From Sclerotiophoma versabilis (Eukaryota > Ascomycota > Dothideomycetes > Pleosporales > Didymellaceae): a stretch of DNA of 64,000 nt. This document shows, piece after piece, positions 9,444-20,929 of this stretch. The first letter of the stretch is position 1. Each line of letters opens with the position of its first letter. The stretch covers positions 496,001 through 560,000 of the forward strand of contig JAAROD010000044.1 of NCBI GenBank assembly GCA_012274445.1. The letters run 5' to 3'. A model generated the notes under the pieces. That model did not search any database and was not told where the DNA came from. It worked only from the letters and a program-made list of their open reading frames with translations. The translations under genes and the position numbers were made by a program.

Positions 9444-12091
9444 ATGGCATGGCAATCGCCGTCGGCCATGAACGCAGGCGGAGCGAACGGCGGGGGAGAC
9501 GGCAATGCGCCGGCAGGGACAGAGTACACGCTGCAGGGTAGGGTGCCGTCTGTGGACACGAGGCACACGATGCCGGGCCATGCAGCAAGGCTAACAACGC
9601 TGCAGGCGTGATGCGCTTCCTGCAACTCGAATGGCACAACCACGAGCGCGCCCGCAACGCCTGGGACATTGAGCGTGCCGAGATGAAGGCCAAGATTGCA
9701 AAGCAGGAGGGCGAGGTGCGCAGCGCGAAGAAGCTGAACGACCAGCTCAACAGGCACATCAGGATGCTGGAACATGCCTTGACCAACGAGCGGGCGAAGA
9801 GCAAGAACGGCGGCGACGCCCAGCCTTCGGACGACAAGAAGGATGCAAAGGGGAAGAAGAGTGGCTCGAAACGTGCGTCGAACAACTTGTGCTGCGAACC
9901 ACTTTGTGCCCAGGAGACGCTGACATGCAACAGCCCAGAACAGGCACCACAACTCCTTCCTCGATGTCGACTCGGATTTCCTCGACCGCCCAGACGCCGA
10001 CCGCGAGGGCCTGCGCGAAAAGTCGAAGCTGTACCTTACCAAGTGCGTCGAGGAGATAACCTATCTCTTGACACCACCGCCGCAGCCTCCACCACAGCAG
10101 CCTGGCATGCACGGCTTGCCCAATGGCGCCGCTTTCCTCAACCACGGCGATGCTGCCATGGAGGACATGTACATGCAGCAGCACCGCCAAAAGATGCAGT
10201 CACAACTGCCTACTCTGCCCAACACCTCGCTACCAAATCACCAGCCACACCTTGCCCCGGAATACCAAAATCTCGCCCATCATCCGCAGATCCATGCTGC
10301 CCCTCAAATGACCAGGGAACCGTCCGGACAGCAACCCCTGCCCCAACACACTGGCATCCCATCTGAATTCTTAGGGCAGCAACACCAACAACACTCACAG
10401 GTCCAGTCTCAACAGCAACACTTCTCTTCGGTTCCTGAGGAACAGGTCGAAAAGGTCACGCATACCTACGACAACCATGGTCGCCAGATACCCAGCCGTG
10501 AAGACGCAAGCCAAAGCGCAGGCCAGCCGAGTGCTGACGACACGGAAAGTTGGAACTTCGAAGAACCCATCAGCGAGATTCCCCAAGATAACCTCGCCTC
10601 GAGGAGACCAGACACAGAGATGTTCCCCAACGCGAATCAGATCCCACCAAAATCGCCTCCAAAAGTTGGAAAGGGCCGAAGGGCGAGTGCAGATCACAAG
10701 CGTAAAGCCAGTAGCGAACTACAGCATCAGAACGCGGTAGCACCGGGTGCAAGAACAGACCCACAGAGCTTCAAAGTTCGATTTGCACTGCGCGGCCATC
10801 TTGACGTCGTACGAGCTGTCATCTTCACTGGTGGTGGCAGTCCCGCAGAACCCGAGATCTGTACTGCAGGCGATGATGGAATGATCAAGAGATGGATCAT
10901 TCCAGCCAGTTACGCCAACCAACACGGCATGAGCAATGATCTGGACATTGCCTCCTTTTGGTCACACAGGGGCCACGAGGGTGCCGTCACGTCTCTGGCT
11001 GCCTGCCCCGCTTCTGCCCACTTTGCAACTGGCGGCCGAGTATCTGGTGATGGCTGGATATTCTCTGGTGGTCAGGATGCCACCATTCGTGTCTGGGAGA
11101 GAGGCCGTGTTGACCCTAAGGCTACTCTTGACGGTCACAAGGATGCCGTCTGGACTGTGTGTGTATTGCCAACAACATGCGCATCAGTGTTTGGAGCAGA
11201 CTGCAGTAACTACGGTGGCCCAGATCGAATATTGCTTGCTTCTGGTTCGGCTGATGGGACCATCAAGATCTGGGCCGTTAGCGCACCACCTCAGCTGGTC
11301 TCGCCCCAAACCAACACACGACGCGGTGGCAGCCGAAGACATTCGGTCACATCAGGCTCAAACTATCCATCGTCGCCCCAGCCAAGCGTTGCCACATCGA
11401 CTCCTTTCCACTACATGTTGGTGCATACCATTGAGCGAGCGACGCATCCATCTCCCACATGTATCAGCCCCTTGTCGCTGACTGGCGAGAATTTCGTCGT
11501 TTCGTTTACGGATGCATCAATCATGGTATATGACACACGGACAGGAGAGGAGCTCATAGGCATGGCTAGTAACGAGACCTATGACGGCACTCCCGCAACT
11601 GGCATCACATCTGTGGTCACAAGCTCGCAGAACACTGAACCTACCGCACAGGATGCGGCACGCGGAGACGACGAGGCTATTCATGGACCCACAGGTTCAA
11701 ACAGCGGTGGCGGCCTTGAGGGTGTGATCATCAGTGGGCACGAAGATCAGTTCATCCGTTTCTTCGATGCAAACTCTGGTAAGTCAACAATGTGAGATGT
11801 ATTCCATAGATTAAGCTAACAAACCCACTAGGTCAATGCACATACAGCATGCTGGCCCACCCCTCCGCTATCTCTTCCCTCTCTCTCAGCAAAGACGGCC
11901 GCGAAGCCGTCTCTGCTGGCCACGACGCATCAATTCGTTTCTGGTCACTCGATAAGCGCATCTGTACGCAAGAGATCACCGCTCATCGCATCATGCGCGG
12001 TGAGGGTGTCTGCAGCGTGGTCTGGAGCCAGGACGGGCGCCTTGTCGTCTCAGCAGGCGGCGATGGTATCGTCAAGGTTTTTGCAAGGTAG
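9444..12091 (+). CDS. striatin-family WD40 scaffold of the STRIPAK complex (Pro11/Far8 type)
   Basis: Four exons, 9444..9537, 9606..9872, 9934..11778 and 11832..12091, give 821 aa. After a Gly-rich start comes the striatin N-terminal block ([20 protein letters not shown]) and a coiled coil to about residue 95, the site for caveolin, PP2A and dimer contacts. Next come the conserved segment [15 protein letters not shown] and [18 protein letters not shown], a long Gln/Pro/His-rich linker, and WD40 repeats from about residue 400 to the end ([43 protein letters not shown]). In filamentous fungi STRIPAK scaffolds control hyphal fusion, fruiting-body development and septation. The third junction restores [11 protein letters not shown], which fixes the second intron. 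Confidence 0.93.
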
Positions 12092-12759
12092 CATCTTCGC
12101 AGGCCTTTAAGTATTTCTCGGCCCAACGTAACGCGCCACGACTCACCGATGCGCGAATAATGTACTACAGCATTTTTGGTCGATGCATTTCTAGCTGGAT
12201 CATACCCCACGCCTTCCTTTGGACTTCGAACTTGGATGGCATCATGTAGCTGCACGATTGATGGAATATGGATATGGTAATTGTACGCAATGGGCCGCAA
12301 CATCGCCTTGGCCGCTGTTTGAGTTTTGCACGGGGATTGTGTCAGATGCATAGCTCGTGGGCGCTGTCTCTGCTTCGCTTCAGCTGTACTATATATTTGA
12401 CTGGTACTAAAAGGAAATGCCAGCCTTGGTCTTTCCAAGCTCAGCGACGCACTTTCTTCTATCTCAGATCACCAGTACCTACTCGAATCGCTTTCCTAGA
12501 TTTCTAGTTATACCTGCCGCTTGAAGCTAACAAGCAGGTGGTCTCGACTACTGCCTTCCAGATAAGGTAGACCGCGCGATACGCGAGTCATGCATCATTC
12601 ATCCCACTTCACCCCACTTCTCCACAAACATACATCGTCATTCCCTCCGTCTGCATGACAATGGTTCGCCTCACTTTCAAGGGGCCTTTTACCTGTGTCC
12701 CTGCATCTGCTTTAAATCCAGCTTGACAACTATACTTTCGAGCTCTCTACATCTGCACA
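12092..12759. other. gene-free stretch between striatin and the SDR gene
   Basis: It is the 3' flank of striatin and the promoter of the dehydrogenase gene, with pyrimidine-rich sequence at about 12600-12750 close to the ATG. Nothing else is recognisable. Confidence 0.4.
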
Positions 12760-13584
12760 ATGGCAAAAGAATTCCAGGACAAAGTAATCCTGATAACCGG
12801 GGGAGCAAGCGGCATCGGGTGAGACAAAGTCCACTGCATACCTACTGCTAAACTCTAGAGCTGACCGAATGTACTACGCCACAGACGTGCGACAGCCCTC
12901 AAACTATCCTCCCTCGGCGCCAAACTCTCCGTCTGCGACCTTAACGAATCATCTCTTTCAAACCTGGCCTCCGTCGTAGAAACACAAGCATACACCCAAG
13001 CCGTAGACGTAGGCAACACACAACAAGTCGAAGACTTCATCTCCAACACCCTGAAAGAACTCGGCACGATTGACTTTGTGTTCAACTGCGCAGGCGTAAA
13101 CCCAACCTCAATCCCACTCGAAGACACACCCGATGCCTACTGGGACAAGCTCGTCAACACAAACCTCAAGGGCGTCTTCCTGGTCACCCGCGCCTGCCTA
13201 CCCCATCTCGCACGAGGAAGTGCCATTGTCAATGTGTCGAGTATATCCGGCATCCGCGGCTCTGCGTTCCAATCTGTCTACTGCACTACTAAATTCGGAT
13301 TAATCGGTATGTCCAAATCGCTCGCGCTTGAACTCGGTCCGCGTGGGATTCGAGTCAATTGTGTGGCGCCGGGATACATTGATACACCGACTAATGCGGG
13401 GATTGTGAAAGGTGGGGAGGCGGTGGAAAGGATGAGGACGGGGAATGCACTGGAGAGACTAGGAACGCCGGAGGAGGTGGCAGATGTCGTTGCGTTTTTG
13501 ATGGGCGAAGGGGCGCGGTATATGAATGGCAGTGTAGTGGAGATCGATGGCGGTTTGAAGACAAGTAGTACGACTAGCAAGTAA
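12760..13584 (+). CDS. short-chain dehydrogenase/reductase (classical SDR)
   Basis: Two exons, 12760..12818 and 12885..13584, give 252 aa. It is a single-domain NAD(P)-dependent oxidoreductase with the Rossmann glycine motif TGGASGIG at residues 13-20 (split by the intron), NCAG at about 87-90, a serine in VNVSSISG, and the catalytic YxxxK at about Tyr152/Lys156. The C-terminus has the usual PGYIDTP and NGSVVEIDGG blocks. Length and motifs fit a classical SDR of the FabG/glucose-dehydrogenase-like group. The substrate cannot be told from sequence, and neighbours give no pathway hint. Confidence 0.9.
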
Positions 13585-14032
13585 TGATCATGTGAATGGC
13601 TGGGTTTGGTCAATGGTGCGTAGGTGAATGGTGGGTTTGAATACCGCTGGACAGAGGCGAAGCGACGCCTCAAATGAAGATCTTTAAGACATATGCAGCA
13701 ACGTCCTACAAGTGAAGATCAATCTGATGAAAATGCTTCGATCATATTCTAAAAATTGGTCAGGGATATCAAGCTGGAGCCGTGCCGTTATGATCCGTCA
13801 CTAAATCCAACTGCGCCGATACAGTAATACTCCTACCCATGTTTCTCGCCATAGAACGCTCTAAACACCATGCGATGCAATCTCTACAGAATGTCTCAGG
13901 CTACCCCTTCTTCTCGAGCCTATGCTTCACCTTCTCCTCTTCCTGGTCTGGTTTCCCTTGTGTACTCTTGCTTCTATCGACCACCACCCCCTTCTTTTCA
14001 CGTGCTTCTACCTGCTTGTCTTCTCTCCTTTC
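13585..14032. other. gene-free stretch between convergent SDR and histidine kinase genes
   Basis: The 448-bp stretch holds two 3' flanks. Its right end is strongly pyrimidine-rich on the plus strand because it borders the Lys/Glu-rich C-terminus of the kinase. No feature is seen. Confidence 0.4.
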
Positions 14033-17000
14033 TTATTGCTTATGTTGTTTATTCTCATACTTCTCCTCCTTCTTCTTATCTTCCCCTCTCTGTTCTTGCT
14101 CTATCTTCTCCTTTTCTCCGTTCATCAAAGACTCTTTCTGCGACCCCCCGCTCTGCTTAGGTTGTGCCGCTTCATCAGCAAGCTCCCCGTTCACGCCTGT
14201 CCCATCCTTGCCTCCGATCGTCAATTCGTTGATCTTCTTGACAAGAGCATCCACCTTGAAGGGCTTGCTGATGAGATCGTCCATGCCCGCTTCGCGCATG
14301 CTGTCCTTCTGGGCTTCGCGCACATTTGCACTAACGCCAAGGATCTTGCTGTATCCAGCCTTGCCCTCGTCCTGCAATTGCCTGATCTCGGAGGTCGCCT
14401 GGTTGCCATCTTTGACTGGCATCTCTTGGTCCATGAGAATGCAATCAAAGTAATCTCGGTTGTGCGGGTCGTCAGTAGCCGTCTTCCCGCGGTTGGACAC
14501 GGCGTCAATAGCTTCTTGTCCGTTGTTCGCAACGAAGACTTCAAATCCGCGGGCTTGCAGCTGGCGACGGAGGACCTTTTGGTTGATGAGATTATCTTCG
14601 ACAAGAAGGAGGGTACGTTTGTCTTCCGAGCGGCGAGTGCTTTGTGCCTTATGTGCTTTGTCAGCTGCCACTACCTGGCGAGCACTTTCGCCTGACTCGG
14701 AGTAGGGTATGCAACCATCATGCCCTTCTACGGGAGGGCTGACTTGTTGAGCGACGTTTTCAGTTTCCCGGTAGCGGTCGTCTTCACTGGATTCAGGGTG
14801 CGCTTCGGGGAAATATTCCGTCGGCGGGTTTTTTAGCGATGAGTCGACGTCGTCGGTATCCACCCCTGAATGACTGGTGAGTGTATTCAACCCGGGACGT
14901 TCGCCATCGTTGGTGGCCTCGTTTCTTTTTGATTGACTTTGTGTTTCACCTTCTTTGGCTTCCAGCTTGACCTCTTTTCTGCCCTGTTCATTTGCCCTTT
15001 CCTTAACATCTTGGAGGTTCGAATTTCCGCGCCGGTAGCCTGGTCGTGGCGTTTGAGCACGCTGGTTTGGAGTAGAAGGATTCTCGGAGTTGGTACGTGA
15101 TGTGAACAGTGGCCGACCATCTTCACCGCGGGAACCGTCGGATCGCCGGGCCTTGAAGAAGAATCCGAAAGTCGACCCTTCGCCTTCTTTGGAACTCACG
15201 CCAATGTCACCTCCGTGCAACTGGCACACTGAAGTTAAGTGTTAGTACAAACATGGTAAAAAAGAAGACGGTACGTACATTTGCGAGAGATGAAGAGGCC
15301 GAGTCCTGAGCCGCCGTATTTTTCCTGTGTTTTTGGGGTTGCTTGTCTAAATCTCTCGAAGAGCTTGGCTTGATCTTCCTGGCTGATGCCGATGCCCGAG
15401 TCTTTGACAGCTACCATAAGGTAGAACGCGTCGCCATTGCCCCATTCGGAAGACCTCGTTGAGTCGATGTGGAATGTTTCCTTGTCTTGGCCAAAGTATA
15501 TTACGTTTGGTGGATATGAAGTCGGCCGTTCTGTCGAAGCTCCCATAGAGACCGTGATTTTCCTCTCGCCTTTCTTCCTAGATGTGAATTTGACAGCGTT
15601 TGTTATTAGGTTAACCAGCACTAACTACGTCAGCAAGGGTCTTAGATGGTAGATACACTCATTACCTTGCTTCATCCTGTTAAGATCTGCAATGACGTGA
15701 TCGACCTCTTGCTCATCGTACGAAATGTCCATCGCATAATGAAACTTGATGCTCTTTGCTTTGAACTCAGACTGGAAAACTTTGAGTGCTTGGGAGAATT
15801 CCCATTTGGGTCGCACCACTAGGTTTAGTTAATAAGTAGGCCAAATGTGTGGGAGGAATGACGAACCGCGGGGTACCAAAGACAGCATCATGGAGTCAAG
15901 TTTTGAGAAAGAGAGTATGTCGTCCACAAGGGTATTCTGATGTGAGACGCAAAGCAGTATTGTGTCGGCAGCATCCATGATCTCTGATACCTGGTCCTTG
16001 ATATCTTCGTGGCTAGAGCCAATCTCGCGTGTGACATCCTTTACTTCTTCGGCCAAATGCATGACAGCACTAAGTGGATTGCGAATTTCATGTGACACCA
16101 TGTCAATGAATCTTTCCTGTTGTTCCTTCCTTTCTTGAGCTTCGGTAGCGGCCTTTTCTTGAGCTAGCTGGGCTTGTTTGATCTCGGTAATGTCAACAAC
16201 GGCGCAGATAAAGCCTGCATCCGGATCTTCACTTAGCGGCCTGAACAAGAATAGCCTCCATTCCCCCTCTTCACCCGTGGCTTCGCTCGTACATCGAAAT
16301 TCGATCCTCAGTTCCTCTCGAAGAGAAAAGGCTTTGCGGTAAGCAGCCATAACGCGATCGTAGTCGTTAGGATGGATACTCTCGGGCCATGCGCGAAATT
16401 CATTCGCCATCTTGTTCGTCGTAAGCCTGAAAAAGCCATCGTTTACGAAAATGGCTTCAAGCTCTTTGTCAAGGATTGCAAGTCCGTTGGGCAGTAATTC
16501 GGCGAATCGTTGGAACAGTTGTGTTTGGATCGCATCAACCTGACCACCATCCTTGCGTCCCTCTTGTTTGGCGTAATTAACGTTGCGGCTGTTATTATTG
16601 ACCGGATCGCTGGAGGCCAGTCTATTGAGACCTTCAAGTGCTGTGTATTTTTCTACGGCGTGATTTTGCATGAGCTGGGCCAACACTCCTTGTCGAGTTC
16701 CTTTGTCATCGAGTAGGGTGCTAAGCAGAATCTGCGCATCGGAGTCCGCATTATCAATTTTTTCCAAAAAGAACTTTGCGTCTGTGCACATGGCATGAGA
16801 TGATGAACTCAACTGGCGAGGCAGGGCTCGATGGTTCTTACCTACCTTGACGGTTCTGCCGCGCACTACGCGCTGCAGGGTACTGAGAGCCTCTGCTTTG
16901 TAGCTTCGAAGTGCGCTTGTGCCCTGCCCGTCTAAATCACCCCTCGCTTTGTTCCACGCCGTGTTTGCAATGACAGTAAGCTCGCTGCCCCAGAAGATGG

Positions 17001-17622
17001 CGGTACAGTGGGTCATGGGTAGAACGCAAGAGTTGACGAGACATTTGAGCGCTGAAGGCCAGGATTCGCGCGGCCCGACGGCAGACTTGGACCTGCTGTG
17101 CGTTAGCTGGAAGCGTCTAGTAGGACACCGATCGTACCAGTCGACAGCTTCTATGGCTTCTGAATTGACATCGAAGGGCATATAGGCGTCCATGGTTGCT
17201 ACGCAGCCACGATTAGGTGAGAAGGGCTTCAGATGGTCGACGGATGCTGCGAGCAAACAGCGGAATTCACCGTTGACGTCATGGGGGTTGTCGAGTTCTA
17301 AAGCGATCCGCAACTTCGGAAAGACCGCGTGCCTTGCGCCAAAGTCAGAAGAGAGATCCTGGGGCCAGTCTAGACTTTACGCTCGCCGAAATCTGAAGAA
17401 AAGTGGGGTGATCTGTTGGTTTCCCTGGTTTAACACAATCGACTCGTGACCGTTCTGTAGCTTTCCAGTCTTGTTAGTGCATGGTGTCCGGCGCGCTGTC
17501 AGATCGGAATTGGAGCGGCAATCGGACACCAATCTTCAGAGCTGATGTCGTAGGGCTGGCGGGGCGGGGACTTGACCGAACAGGATTGACAAGCGGCTCT
17601 CAGAAATGCTCAGGAACGACAT
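14033..17622 (-). CDS. hybrid sensor histidine kinase (PAS - HisKA - HATPase - receiver)
   Basis: Proposed exons are complement(14033..15228, 15279..15620, 15666..15818, 15867..17369, 17577..17622), about 1079 aa. The last four are well supported; the short 5' exon and its 207-bp intron are a proposal that joins MSFLSISES..LF to DWPQDLSSDFG in frame. In order: an N-terminal PAS/GAF-like sensor (ESWPSALK, AIFWGSELTVIAN), a second PAS (LPNGLAILDKELEAIFVND), the H-box MVSHEIRNPLSAV with the phospho-His, N-box LVNLITNAVKFT, G1 DSGIGI, F-box FERFRQ and G2 GGSGLGLFIS. About 200 polar residues follow, then a receiver domain with the Asp in ILMDQEMPVKDG and the Lys in SKPF, and a Lys/Glu-rich tail. 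Such kinases feed the Ypd1-Ssk1/Skn7 phosphorelay for stress and development. The signal sensed is unknown. Confidence 0.88.
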
Positions 17623-18917
17623 CGACGATGAACGTTTGGCGAAGTCGGCAGCAACACCCAATGCACGCGTTGTCCGGTTAATGTCAAGATGCATGCTGCA
17701 ACTCAGCGGCAGAGCGCCTAGCCAACAGATTGCATATATTTGGTGCACGATTTGAGGGTAAAACCTACCGACACAATGTTGCAGTAGGTGCGTAGATATG
17801 GTCAGGCCCAGGTTATACAAGGCTCCACGTCATCCACACAACTGCTGCACATGAACAGGTACAGAACACCACGAATCAAGGCGCACAGGGTCCTGACCCG
17901 AAAGGGTTACGCTTCCGCCGAGGACCAGACCCTCATCTAACATAGATATAGATCCTTTGAGACGACAAACACTCGTTGCAACTCCTGCAGTATTGCCGAA
18001 CAACCTCCAAAGAGCGGGCGGCGCTTCAATGCTGAAGCACACTTTCAGTCGAATGACAGCAGGCAATCTTTCGGTTGGAGCTGAGCAGCGACAATCAGAC
18101 TAGATTGCACCTCCAGCCCACCTTGCTAGCATGGCGCATGTCGCTTCTTTGAGGACACACGTTGCTCATCTACGCACATGGGAGATTGTGCGGGTAGTTT
18201 ATCGCGTGCCGCTATCCTTGCATACTACGAGGCTCACAGGATGCAGGGCTGGCGATCAGTGGAGTATAGTCGCGTCTTCGTGTAGCTTTGCGAGATACCC
18301 AAGAGCACGTCGCTGCCCAGTAAGAGCATGCGCGTCGCTCACAAGCCCTTCACCGCTCTCCGCACCCACTCAACCGAGTTCTGTAAGGGATCCCCATATC
18401 TCCAGACCTCTTAGCTAACACAGCCACACAGATTCCACGAAGAACAGCCTCACCTAGTGGCTCGGCTCTCGGCTAAGTCCGCAGTGTAACAGCCCCACTG
18501 ACAGGACTCATCTAGCATGTCTTGAAACAAAGCGCATTGCCTCGAGTATGCAAGGCTTCGTTGTCAAGACAGGTGGTTAGTGGCATGTTCCTGACAGCAA
18601 AGTCTCGAATGGCCATACACATCACTTGATTCGGTGTCTTAGCAGCCGTGATATCCGTTCATGTTCAAGCAAATACTAATCTGGTATCTGGCCATCAATG
18701 CCCAAGCATGTCCACAGAAGGATTGCCCACGTAGTTTGTTTTTGAAGCCCTTGGCGGTGCGTCGGGGAGTTTCGTAGATCATGGGCTTGAACGTAGATAT
18801 ATAGTTCAGCTTCGTTCTTGACTTGAAGTATCACTACTGCAAGCAACAACTTCGCACTCGGAAAACCAATCAACTCGCCGCCATCACACAGCCAACCAAT
18901 TCTACGAATCAATCACA
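17623..18917. other. gene-free stretch between the histidine kinase and the GPI-protein gene
   Basis: It lies upstream of two divergent genes. Only short frames are present on either strand, and no repeat or RNA gene is evident. Confidence 0.4.
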
Positions 18918-19535
18918 ATGCTCTTCCAGAAGCTCATCATTGCCGCTACCTTGGCCGCCATTGTTGCTGCTCAGGAAATCAGCCGGGACGACATCCCCCG
19001 GCAGTGCACGCAGGTGTGCGCCCAAGTTGTAACCATTGCACGTGACTGCGACAACCAGAACGGTATGTAAAGAACATATCCCCTCGAATGACCACGACTA
19101 ACAGCTCGACCAGACAGCGACAGAGCCGAACTCCAGTGCATCTGCAACGCTCCCAACGCCAGCACCCTGCTCCCAGCCTGCGAGTCTTGCGTCCGGCAGT
19201 ACGACACTGACAGTGACGATGACGACGACGACGATGACAGTGATGACAGTGATGATGATGTGAACGACAACGACGTCCGCGAGGTCCTCAACCGCTGCAA
19301 CTTCGCCAGCCAGAGCTCTTTCAAACCGGCCAGCGCTGGTCCGGTCGCAGCCTCTGCTGCATCTACTACCTTGGCTGCCATTAAGGGCAATGCGGTTGTC
19401 ACCTCCACTTCTAGCACGAATGTGGTGACTAGTACTGTTGCTCCCTCGCAAGTCACGCAGAACGCTGCGCCGGCTGTAACTGCTGCGGCTGGCATGGGCA
19501 TTGGCGCTCTTGGATTTGCGCTTGGTATGCTCTAG
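18918..19535 (+). CDS. small secreted Cys-rich, Asp-rich, GPI-anchored protein (CFEM-like)
   Basis: Two exons, 18918..19062 and 19114..19535, give 188 aa. A signal peptide is clear (MLFQKLIIAATLAAIVAA, cleavage near Ala18-Gln19). The mature part has eight cysteines in a CFEM-like order: CxxxC, C, CxC, CxxC and a last C after an acidic insert. Between the seventh and eighth cysteines sits an almost pure Asp/Ser run encoded by 19207-19275. The C-terminal half is Ser/Thr/Ala-rich and ends in a short hydrophobic segment (GMGIGALGFALGML), as expected for a GPI signal. CFEM-type wall proteins act in haem/iron uptake, adhesion or host interaction; which applies here is unknown. A classical CFEM call is uncertain because of the acidic insert. 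Confidence 0.8.
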
Positions 19536-20929
19536 ATTGCAATGATCTAGAAAACGACAGGTGATGAAGGAGTGAATGGATAGTATGTATTTCTTTTACT
19601 CTTTTTTCTTTCTTTGATTCGTTGATTCTTTCTTTCTTTCCCCTTTGAAAGTGATAGCTCTGGATTCGTACATAGCAGCGGATATCGAATAGCATCAAAC
19701 CCCTCATGAACGCTCAGTCTTTACGTGTCTGTTGCACCTGACAACAATGACTTGGTCGGCGACTTAGCTGAGCTTAGCAGCCAGCGCACACCATTGTGTG
19801 TTGCTAGCGTGTTCCCCATGTTCGCTGTATCACATTCTGTTACATTGCACTGAATCGTGTTCCACTATTTCCCGCCACTGCACTCTTTCTCGCCGAGTCA
19901 TTTTTTTGTCCTTCCCCAGAAGCTCCTCTTTGACACATGCTTTTATGTATCTTACTGGGTAGGAGAGGGACGATTCAACCAAGTAATGTGCGGCGCGCTG
20001 AATTCTGGACCCATGCATTGCGTATGCCGTGTCCAATCTTTAACGACCAACTGTGGCCTTTAACGCTCAAAACGGCCGGTGTTCAGCGAGGATAATATTG
20101 ATAGCAAGCAACGATCAACAGAAGCTTGAAGTCGCTCAGACGATCTAATTCGACCTAAGCCAAGGATAAGTACAGAGTACCATTCCTCCCCGCAGGAGTA
20201 GAGAGGTTGTTACTGCTGGTTTGAGCTGTGTCTGTGCGCTCATCCAAGGATTCGGATCTCGAGCTGGACTAAAATTGAGATCTTTGGTTTGTCCATTCTG
20301 CAGGTTTACCCTGAAACTAAAGGCTCACCAGTGGCTCAATTGGCTGCATGTCTTGCTCATCAATGAGCAGTAACGGCGATAGCGTAAACAATCTTCAGCT
20401 TAGCCTGAGAAACGGCTGACGGCCCAAGGTGACGTCGTGCCCATGCAGAAGCGGGTAGCCGGTAAAGGAGTATTACCTTCGTGATAGCTATGATGTGTGC
20501 AGGCGCAAGGAGATAGAGTTCGTGATTTACGTAGTAAGTCGACATGCTCTTGCTTCCCTTACCTGATGTTACTTAGGAAACCTGCCTTATGAGTCAACTT
20601 CTCAGCACAGCAACAATCGCATGCCCGGTTCTGAATATTTTACGATCCCCACCGTACATAGCAGACGGTATTGGAGAGCGAGCGGTCTGGAGTCGAAACC
20701 GGACGTAAAGCCGAGGTGCGTATACCCGCGCAGGGATCACACCCCGGTCTAACCGCTTCTCGATGTTTCCAGCAAATTTCTAAGAACATCGTCGAACTAC
20801 AGCTATCAACTCCACGATCCTCCTCATCTCTTCTGCATCCTCATCTCTTCCTCGTCATCTTGCATTAGGCCGGAGTCTGGGAGCAAGACTTGAGATTCAC
20901 TTTCCGTACACACATCCAATTCGTTCATA
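19536..20929. other. gene-free stretch between the GPI-protein gene and hsp60
   Basis: A pyrimidine-rich, TTTC-repeated segment lies at about 19590-19645 in the 3' flank of the GPI-protein gene. A 7-bp inverted repeat (CGATGTT at 20761-20767, AACATCG at 20785-20791) flanks heat-shock-element-like TTC/GAA fragments about 140 bp upstream of the hsp60 ATG. No gene is seen. Confidence 0.4.

Noticed and set aside
9124..10042. Long minus-strand frames opposite striatin
   Set aside because: They mirror the GC-rich striatin exons, whose domain order and splice sites are clear on the plus strand.
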